This document shows, one piece after another, positions 15,043-20,393 of a stretch of DNA of 20,393 nt (position 1 is its first letter; each line of letters opens with the position of its first letter). This DNA comes from Anaerolineales bacterium (GTDB lineage: Bacteria; Chloroflexota; Anaerolineae; Anaerolineales; E44-bin32), in contig DAOVFE010000004.1 of the NCBI GenBank assembly GCA_030673085.1, positions 1-20,393 of the forward strand. Reading direction: 5' to 3'. A program made the position numbers and the translations under genes. Under the pieces are notes generated by a model that searched no databases, was not told the origin of the DNA, and saw only the letters and a list, made by a program, of their open reading frames with translations.

Positions 15043-15986
15043 GCTACGATCCTCCTCTTTTTGCCATTATTCTCTACTACTTTAAGATAAATTTCTTCCA
15101 GGCTGCGAGGAACTTCTGCCAGCGTAACCACCGGCACATTTGCTTCAGCCATTGCTTTTAGCACTTTTGGATTCTCGCTTTCCGGATTGGACACCTTATA
15201 TCTCACCCAATCCGCACCCCTTTCAAGAAGGCATAAATCGGTGGGTAGATGGCGTAGAACGCCATCCACAGACTGCGCCAACCGAAGCTCCATAATGCAA
15301 TCGCCTAGAAAATCTTTTTTTAGCTCGGTCAGCGTTCCCCTCGCCACAATTCGTCCGCAACAAATAATTGCGATCCGATCTGCCAAAACTTCTGCTTCAG
15401 TCAGATTATGAGTGCAGACAATAACTGCACGCTTCGAAGAACGCAAATTGGCGATACTCGCTTGCACCTTCAGTGCACTGGCTGGATCCATAGCTGATGT
15501 AGGTTCATCTAAAAGGAGGACTGGCGGGTCATGGAGCAACGCCCTGGCTAATGCCAACTTCTGACGCATTCCCTTCGAATATTCGCCCAATCGCAGGCTA
15601 ATTTTCTGGCTAATGCCAAATTGCTCGACCAACCGTTGTGCTCTTTGCCTGGATTCCTCAGCCTTGAGTCCGTAGGTTTGTCCAAAAAAGGCAAGATAAT
15701 CTAACGCTCGCATTCGCGTATATAAACCATGATGTTCCGTAAGCAAACCTAAGGATCGACGAACGTTTTCCGGCTCCCTCGAAACATCGTAGCCTGCTAT
15801 TCTTGCCCAGCCGCGAGTGGGATTCAGGATAGACGCCAGCATACGTATCGTGGTTGTTTTTCCTGCACCATTAGGCCCAAGAAGTACGAGCACTTCGCCG
15901 GCTTCAACCCGCAAGGTAACTCGATCAACAGCAACGAAGGAACCGAATTCCTTGCTCAGATTATTGGTCACAATTAAGTCGTTCAT
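15039..15986 (-). CDS. ABC transporter ATP-binding protein
   Basis: A 315-residue cytoplasmic ATPase subunit, NatA/CcmA-like. The nucleotide-binding domain has Walker A GPNGAGKT (37-44), a Q-loop-region segment LLTEHHGLY (81-89) in which a glutamate replaces the usual glutamine, signature YSKGMRQK (136-143) in the SKGM form common in ABC-2 exporters, Walker B VLLLDEP (156-162) and H193 in CTHN. Residues 235-315 are the extra C-terminal domain of these exporters, ending in a basic KKRRIVA. The ATG at 15986 has no ribosome-binding site but a perfect TATAAT 12 nt upstream, so the mRNA is probably almost leaderless. The stop overlaps the permease TTG start by 4 bp. It is the first gene of the ATPase-permease-MBL operon. 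Confidence 0.93.
   Translation of the reverse strand: MNDLIVTNNLSKEFGSFVAVDRVTLRVEAGEVLVLLGPNGAGKTTTIRMLASILNPTRGWARIAGYDVSREPENVRRSLGLLTEHHGLYTRMRALDYLAFFGQTYGLKAEESRQRAQRLVEQFGISQKISLRLGEYSKGMRQKLALARALLHDPPVLLLDEPTSAMDPASALKVQASIANLRSSKRAVIVCTHNLTEAEVLADRIAIICCGRIVARGTLTELKKDFLGDCIMELRLAQSVDGVLRHLPTDLCLLERGADWVRYKVSNPESENPKVLKAMAEANVPVVTLAEVPRSLEEIYLKVVENNGKKRRIVA
15051..15056 (-). promoter_or_regulatory. Ribosome-binding site supporting the TTG start of the permease
   Basis: AGGAGG on the minus strand, 8 nt before the TTG at 15042, inside the last codons of the ATPase gene. It supports the rare start and translational coupling. Confidence 0.7.
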
Positions 15987-15998
15987 AACATTTGACAG

Positions 15999-16027
15999 AT
16001 TATAGCAACTTGTCTGCTTGCCTACAA
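15999..16027 (-). promoter_or_regulatory. Promoter of the ABC ATPase operon
   Basis: On the minus strand TTGTAG (16027-16022), a 17-bp spacer and a perfect TATAAT (16004-15999) preceded by TGC (extended -10). The ATG of the ATPase begins 12 nt after the -10, leaving a leader of only about 5 nt and no ribosome-binding site. This suggests leaderless translation. Confidence 0.65.
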
Positions 16028-16141
16028 TTACATTTCACAGATTGAAATTGCTCTTTAATGGCCTTCTCGACTTTATATATCAAACGATTTGTCTTATGCT
16101 GTCCAGCTTAGTATGCAAATCTATGGGAAAAAGCCAGAATG

Positions 16142-16161
16142 CCCCGCAGCTTGCTGCGAGG
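16142..16161. repeat. REP-like GC-rich hairpin
   Basis: CCCCGCAGC, a TT turn and GCTGCGAGG form a 9-bp stem with one mismatch, in an AT-rich gap. GC-rich stem-loops of this kind, often with the GCAGC..GCTGC core, occur as dispersed REP/RAYT-type repeats in many bacteria. Only one copy is seen here. On the minus strand a CTTTTTC follows about 8 nt later, so it could also help end the lgt transcript. The rest of 15987-16345 holds the ATPase promoter and the hairpin at 16283-16312. Confidence 0.4.
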
Positions 16162-16282
16162 TTCTTCACTTCAATGAACTAGCCCAAATCTACTGGCTAA
16201 TTGGCAAATGCTTTCTCTTTTTCAACACACTCTAGTCATGCATTTGACAGTATGCAGGATGACAATCAGGCCTCACCAAGCC

Positions 16283-16312
16283 AACGGGCAGCCTCTCTAC
16301 TGGCTGCCCGTT
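16283..16312 (-). terminator. Perfect 11-bp hairpin after lgt
   Basis: AACGGGCAGCC, an 8-nt loop and GGCTGCCCGTT pair perfectly. The stem begins 33 nt past the lgt stop. No T-run follows on either strand, so it may be a non-canonical terminator or a 3'-end stabilising structure rather than a standard intrinsic terminator. Confidence 0.5.
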
Positions 16313-16345
16313 CGATAAAACCAAGTCGAAGGTTATAAAAATGAA

Positions 16346-17173
16346 TTAGTCTACGGAACTCCTTACGGAAGGCCGATGGCGTAAGTACAGTGCAATTGCA
16401 CCGCCTATGGCAATAGCAAGCATAAAGAATTGATTGAAATTGATCCCCCACAAAGGCACATAGTCAAGCCTTAGAAACTCCAGTAAAAAGCGACCAATGG
16501 GATAAGTAATAATATAAACGATGAAGAGATCTCCTTGCTTCATCTTATCGCCATGCCTGCGCCATAACCAAAGGAGAAAGAGTGAGTTCGCCAGATTCCA
16601 TATTGATTCATAAAGAAAAAGCGGATGGAAGCGCTCAAATTGCTCATATCCATGTATGCGGTTCTCAGGCCGAATCTTTATTCCCCAGGGCAAATCTGTG
16701 GGCGGCCCATAGAGTTCTTGGTTGACATAATTTCCCCATCGGCCAATTGCTTGCGCCAACGCAACACCAGGCGAGCATGCGTCTAAGAGCAAGCTCAACG
16801 ATACCTTTCGACGACGGGAGAAGATATATAGTCCCAGAATACCTCCAATGATCGCGCCTGGTATACCCAGACCGCCTTTCCAGGAACTAAGCATTGCAAT
16901 TGGATGAGTTAGATAATATTTGGTGTCAATTCCCGCTTCTAATAGGCTTTTTGAAGGCGTGAAAACATGATATAGACGTGCGCCGATGACACCGAATACG
17001 AGGGCCCAAATAAGCGCATCCCAGACCATATCAGGATCTTCCTTACCATCGGTCATTTGCTCAATTAACCATCGAGCAATAAATGCCGCCAGTACAGCAC
17101 CCGTCATGATAATAAGGCCGTAGTAAGAAAAAGTTAGTGGACCAATCAAGATACCATAGGGAGTTGTTCTCAT
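16346..17173 (-). CDS. lgt: Prolipoprotein diacylglyceryl transferase
   Basis: A 275-residue polytopic inner-membrane enzyme that transfers diacylglycerol from phosphatidylglycerol to the lipobox cysteine of prolipoproteins, the first step of lipoprotein maturation. Family motifs are clear: the YYGL early helix, GARLYHV (64-70), KGGLGIPGAIIGG (99-111), the Lgt signature GRWGNYVNQELYG (144-156), HPLFLYES (183-190) and GRFLLEFLRLD (227-237) with the conserved arginines. The length is normal and there are about seven membrane segments. The ATG at 17173 shares its A with the TAA of the CDP-alcohol phosphatidyltransferase gene, and GGGAAAGGG lies upstream, so the pair is translationally coupled. 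The neighbour makes a phospholipid, which fits the need of Lgt for phosphatidylglycerol. Confidence 0.95.
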   Translation of the reverse strand: MRTTPYGILIGPLTFSYYGLIIMTGAVLAAFIARWLIEQMTDGKEDPDMVWDALIWALVFGVIGARLYHVFTPSKSLLEAGIDTKYYLTHPIAMLSSWKGGLGIPGAIIGGILGLYIFSRRRKVSLSLLLDACSPGVALAQAIGRWGNYVNQELYGPPTDLPWGIKIRPENRIHGYEQFERFHPLFLYESIWNLANSLFLLWLWRRHGDKMKQGDLFIVYIITYPIGRFLLEFLRLDYVPLWGINFNQFFMLAIAIGGAIALYLRHRPSVRSSVD

Positions 17174-17805
17174 TATCCCTTTCCCTCGCGCTTGCAGGCC
17201 TGGCGATGAACTTGGAGAATTCGTTGTAGAGCAGTCAGGTTTGCGAATATAGCAATAATCACAATACCTATTTTGGGGAAACCCAGCAGCAGACTGAGAA
17301 TGATGACGATATACCGCTCAAGCCGTGTAAGGATTCCACCTTTAGCCTCGAATCCAAGCCCTTCAGCTCGCGCCCGTGTATAGGACACCAAGACAGATCC
17401 GGCGGCCGCTGCGAATACCAACCCGACCATCAGAGCGTCTTCTTGCGCTAAGAAGTAATATAAAAACCCACTAAAAACAATCAATTCCGAATAGCGATCG
17501 ACTACCGAGTCAAGAAAGCCACCAAACTTGGTCGGCTCTCCCCGTAAGCGAGCCATTGTGCCATCAAGCGCATCCAATGGCGCTGTTAATAAGAGCACAA
17601 TCCCACTAAGCAGGATTTTGCTGCTGGCTATAAAAAATGCGGCAACGACGCTTCCAGCCAATCCAATTAACGTAAGAGCATTAGGCGAAATGCCTAATCG
17701 GTTAAGAAAAGCTCCTATCGGATCAAGGATTTTTTTAAATATGACTCTCAGTTGATCTGTAATAGATGGGGGAACATTGGAAACTGATGATTCATCTACG
17801 TGCAC
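17173..17805 (-). CDS. CDP-alcohol phosphatidyltransferase family protein
   Basis: A 210-residue membrane enzyme that joins a CDP-activated lipid to an alcohol acceptor. The catalytic signature is complete: D78-A-L-D81-G82-T-M-A85-R86, eight residues, G95, D99 and D103. Six hydrophobic segments follow the usual plan, with a cytosolic amphipathic start (about 14-38). The acceptor cannot be fixed from the motif. A glycerol-phosphate enzyme (PgsA-like) would suit the coupled lgt gene, but the sequence also resembles inositol-phosphate or archaetidyl-type relatives, so no symbol is given. The GTG at 17805 is supported by AGAGG 7 nt upstream and by a TTGACA promoter at the right distance. The stop overlaps lgt by one base. 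Confidence 0.88.
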   Translation of the reverse strand: MHVDESSVSNVPPSITDQLRVIFKKILDPIGAFLNRLGISPNALTLIGLAGSVVAAFFIASSKILLSGIVLLLTAPLDALDGTMARLRGEPTKFGGFLDSVVDRYSELIVFSGFLYYFLAQEDALMVGLVFAAAAGSVLVSYTRARAEGLGFEAKGGILTRLERYIVIILSLLLGFPKIGIVIIAIFANLTALQRILQVHRQACKREGKG

Positions 17806-17833
17806 ACGAACACCTCTAGAACTTTATAGGCAA

Positions 17834-17862
17834 ATGCTAACCCCGGTTATATAGGGTGTCAA
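17834..17862 (-). promoter_or_regulatory. Promoter of the phosphatidyltransferase-lgt operon
   Basis: On the minus strand a perfect TTGACA (17862-17857), a 17-bp spacer and TAGCAT (17839-17834). The predicted start lies about 21 nt before the GTG and leaves room for the AGAGG ribosome-binding site. It sits in the 95-bp gap after ftsK. Confidence 0.65.
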
Positions 17863-17900
17863 GATAATCCCTAATCAGAAGGCCCTTCTTTGTCGTGAAA

Positions 17901-20111
17901 TCATTGAGATTCATCTCTGGAGATGAGCACCTCACGAGTCCTTCCTCCCTTCTTAGGACGCCCAATTACCCCCATCTCCTCTAATTCGTCCATCAGCCGT
18001 GCTGCTCGAGGGTATCCAATGCGCAGGCCACGTTGAAGCATCGATGCACTCGCCTCTCCTTTTATGGTAACCAGTTCAATAGCGCGCTCCAGAGCGCTAT
18101 CGCGCTTCTCTAGTGCAGCCTGGCGTTCCAGGAAATCCTCCCAGGGAGGTTTCTCAATGCCATCGTCATATTGTTTACTTGCCGCTTTCTGCCAATAATT
18201 GATCAAGCGCTCGATTTCCAAATCACTAACAAAGGCTCCTTGTAATCGGATTGGCGCTCCCGCTTCAGGCGACAAGAAAAGCATATCCCCCTTTCCCAGC
18301 AAGGTTTCAGCCCCAGGTGTGTCGAGAATGACCCTGGAATCAACTCCAGATGCCACCGCAAATGAGATCCGTGCCGGGAAATTAGCCTTGATCAAACCAG
18401 TAACAACATCCGTACTCGGCCGCTGAGTAGCAAGGATTAGATGAATGCCGACCGACCGCGCCATTTGAGCCAACCGTACTAGTGTATGCTCGGTTTGATC
18501 AGGCGCCATCATCATAAGATCTGCCAGCTCATCGATCATTACAACGATCCGCGGCATACATTCCCCGTTTCGCCGGCGGCGAATTCGCTTATTGTAGGCC
18601 TGGATGTCTCGCGCCTTAGCCGTCTCGAGCTGTTTATATCGTCGATCCATCTCTACTGTGAGCCATCGCAATACTCCTACAATGCGCTCTAACTCTGTTT
18701 CAACCTTGCCATAGAGATGTGGCAGCCCATTGAAACGAATCAGTTCCACCATCTTAGGATCGATCATTACTAATCGAAGATCCTCTGGCGTATTGTTAAT
18801 AATCAAGCAGGCGGCAAGGCTTGCAATACAGACCGATTTGCCTGAGCCTGTCGTTCCAGCGATAAGCATATGCGGCATGGCTGATAAATCAGCTGCTATC
18901 GGCGCGCCAGATACGTCTCGTCCAAGCGCTATAGTTAACGGTGAATTAATCGATTGGAAATACTCAGATTGGATAATTGAACTTAATCGAACTAATGCGG
19001 CATGCTTGTTCGGCACCTCGATTCCTACATAAGCCTTGCCCGGAACGGGGGCTTCAATACGCAGACTGGGGGCAGACAATGCAAGCGCCAGATCATTCGC
19101 TAAAGAAGAGATCTGAGAGATTCGTACCTTCTGACGATGGGAAGCTCCATCTTGTCCTTCATGTTCGACAAAACCCGGTTCAACCGCAAATTGGGTAACC
19201 GAAGGGCCGCTTCGGAAATCGATTACTCTGGCTGGAATTCCGAAATCGGCTAGAGTTTTTTCGATCAATCCGGCTGCGCGATTGATTTCTCGGGCACTGA
19301 TATGCGTACTCTTCTCACACTCGAGCAAATTCAGCGGCGGCAGACGCTCATCGCGCTGTAAAGGAATAGAAGGTCCTTCCTCCGGCTTATCTTTAACAAC
19401 AAAGGCCTTACGATACTCGCGAGGTAAATTCTGCCGCTCTCTCTTCTCGTGCTTTCGGTCCACTTGCAGCTGGGGTTCTTGCTTAGCCGGTAGCCGGCCC
19501 GTATCCCTTGCCAGCTTTTTTTCTTGTCTAGTTGTCTTATCTTGACTTGCTGGCAACATCGGTGCTATCCAGCTCAATATCACATAGGATCCCACTAAGA
19601 GAAAAACTATAAGTAAGAGCAACACAGCGCCGACTATCCCAATAAGATTATCCAATGAGGTTGCGATTGCCCAGCCAATAATCCCACCGCCCGAGCCTGT
19701 CTCTGCTCGGGTTAGATCCATTCCATCGATAAATGATAAGAGACCCATTAGGCTAACCAATGCAACCTCAAGCGCCACTATGCATCCCCAAGGAGTATCT
19801 TTATACTGGCCGGTACACTGACTAAAGAGCAATGATGCAACACCTGCAAATAGCAACGGGATGATATAAGCGCTCCATCCCATCCAACGACAGAGGAGAG
19901 TCACCCAGGCATCAATCAACATGCCTTTGGTCAACCCTAGCATGCCTAGCAACGTTACAACGCTGCCAGCAGCAAATATTACCGCAGCAATTTCCTTGAG
20001 ATAGATCGCCGCACGCGCCCCAAAGATATTGACTCGCGGATTTTTATTTCCGCTAGTACTCGATTCTGTTCTTCTAGCTGAACCTTTTTTCTGAGATACT
20101 TCGTTTGTCAT
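17901..20111 (-). CDS. ftsK: FtsK/SpoIIIE family DNA translocase
   Basis: A 736-residue (from the chosen start) septal DNA translocase that pumps chromosomal DNA during division and helps dimer resolution. An N-terminal membrane part (about residues 40-185) has four or so hydrophobic segments. A charged linker (about 190-265) follows, shorter than in E. coli FtsK. The motor domain has Walker A GTTGSGKS (419-426), IDPKMVEL, Walker B VVMIDELAD (523-531) and LATQRPS. The C-terminal gamma winged helix (about 670-727) has the usual ALERAIELV..., GYPRAARLMDELE and MGVIG blocks for recognising polar DNA sequences. I prefer the ATG at 20111, which gives a basic cytoplasmic start. A GTG at 20165 would add 18 hydrophobic residues. 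Neither has a clear ribosome-binding site. I saw no convincing promoter upstream. Confidence 0.93.
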   Translation of the reverse strand: MTNEVSQKKGSARRTESSTSGNKNPRVNIFGARAAIYLKEIAAVIFAAGSVVTLLGMLGLTKGMLIDAWVTLLCRWMGWSAYIIPLLFAGVASLLFSQCTGQYKDTPWGCIVALEVALVSLMGLLSFIDGMDLTRAETGSGGGIIGWAIATSLDNLIGIVGAVLLLLIVFLLVGSYVILSWIAPMLPASQDKTTRQEKKLARDTGRLPAKQEPQLQVDRKHEKRERQNLPREYRKAFVVKDKPEEGPSIPLQRDERLPPLNLLECEKSTHISAREINRAAGLIEKTLADFGIPARVIDFRSGPSVTQFAVEPGFVEHEGQDGASHRQKVRISQISSLANDLALALSAPSLRIEAPVPGKAYVGIEVPNKHAALVRLSSIIQSEYFQSINSPLTIALGRDVSGAPIAADLSAMPHMLIAGTTGSGKSVCIASLAACLIINNTPEDLRLVMIDPKMVELIRFNGLPHLYGKVETELERIVGVLRWLTVEMDRRYKQLETAKARDIQAYNKRIRRRRNGECMPRIVVMIDELADLMMMAPDQTEHTLVRLAQMARSVGIHLILATQRPSTDVVTGLIKANFPARISFAVASGVDSRVILDTPGAETLLGKGDMLFLSPEAGAPIRLQGAFVSDLEIERLINYWQKAASKQYDDGIEKPPWEDFLERQAALEKRDSALERAIELVTIKGEASASMLQRGLRIGYPRAARLMDELEEMGVIGRPKKGGRTREVLISRDESQ

Positions 20112-20265
20112 AATTACAACCGTGAATAAGAAGAATCCAGCAACAAACGGCAGCGCGCAGCACACGCTATATCGAGAGCATCCAGTTCCGCGGCTGTGCA
20201 GCTATTCTAAGGAAAAGCCATCATAGGGACTTATCCCCTCTTCGATAATCCAATCTACTTCATTG

Positions 20266-20393
20266 GCGAAGCTGTTAGGCTCCGTTCGCGAAGCTGTTAG
20301 GCTCCGTTCGCGAAGCTGTTAGGCTCCGTTCGCGAAGCTGTTAGGCTCCGTTCGCGAAGCTGTTAGGCTCCGTTCGCGAAGCTGCTAGGCTCC
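20266..20393. repeat. 22-bp tandem repeat array, cut by the window edge
   Basis: Five identical head-to-tail copies of a 22-bp unit (starts at 20266, 20288, 20310, 20332 and 20354) and 18 bases of a sixth copy with one T-to-C change at 20385. Unit junctions create the 8-bp palindrome TTCGCGAA once every 22 bp (five times). The unit is not a multiple of three, and every reading frame meets a stop on both strands, so it is not coding. It lies about 150 bp upstream of the ftsK start and continues beyond the window. Confidence 0.97.

Noticed and set aside
17877..17890. AGAAGGCCCTTCT near-palindrome as ftsK terminator
   Set aside because: The arms are too close to leave a stable loop, and no T-run follows on the minus strand.
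20112..20165. GTG start of ftsK with an N-terminal hydrophobic stretch
   Set aside because: The ATG at 20111 gives the basic cytoplasmic N-terminus expected of FtsK. The GTG has no ribosome-binding site. Not fully excluded.
20266..20393. CRISPR array at the right edge
   Set aside because: The units are directly adjacent with no spacers, and there are no cas genes.

Overview
The window is bacterial chromosomal DNA of moderate GC content. It is gene-dense, and every confidently called gene (19) lies on the minus strand, so transcription runs from high to low coordinates. There are no transposases, integrases, tRNAs, rRNAs or CRISPR arrays. The gene content and the domain fusions suggest the phylum Chloroflexota, perhaps Anaerolineae: glutaredoxin-DUF2085, PHP plus AlbA_2, an ABC-2 permease joined to a SpoIIM-like domain, and Hsp20 beside Lon. 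This placement is inferred from gene style, not from a marker gene.

Layout in the direction of transcription. (1) 20393-17901: a 22-bp tandem repeat runs off the right edge, followed by an ftsK/spoIIIE DNA translocase. (2) 17862-16283: a TTGACA promoter, a CDP-alcohol phosphatidyltransferase and lgt overlapping by one base, then hairpins. This is a membrane lipid and lipoprotein unit. (3) 16027-12784: a near-leaderless promoter drives an ABC ATPase, an ABC-2/SpoIIM permease and an RNase Z-like metallo-beta-lactamase protein, all overlapping or 3 bp apart. (4) 12458-8729: stress and signalling genes, namely Hsp20, Lon with its own extended -10 promoter, and a stand-alone response-regulator receiver. 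The receiver is translationally coupled to a PHP/AlbA_2 fusion protein (8732-6987). (5) 6932-3156: a strong intrinsic terminator sits directly against the ribosome-binding site of a ypeA-like acetyltransferase, followed by a mogA/moaB-type gene, an MFS transporter and a 469-residue protein of no recognised family. (6) 2961-2739: a short frameshifted relic that may be the C-terminus of an FAD-linked oxidase. (7) 2634-31: a glutaredoxin-DUF2085 membrane fusion protein, then a YlmD/YfiH-type laccase-domain protein, YggT/YlmG and YggU/DUF167. This is a variant of the widespread yggS-yggT-yggU / ylmD-ylmG neighbourhood.

Most of the content is housekeeping: division and chromosome segregation, envelope lipids and lipoproteins, and proteostasis. 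The less ordinary parts are the terminator at ypeA, the three fusion proteins, the unknown 469-residue protein in an MFS operon, the decayed ORF, and the repeat array at the right edge. No feature here shows a complete, previously undescribed system. The best candidates for new biology are the receiver plus PHP/AlbA_2 pair and the MFS plus unknown-protein pair.
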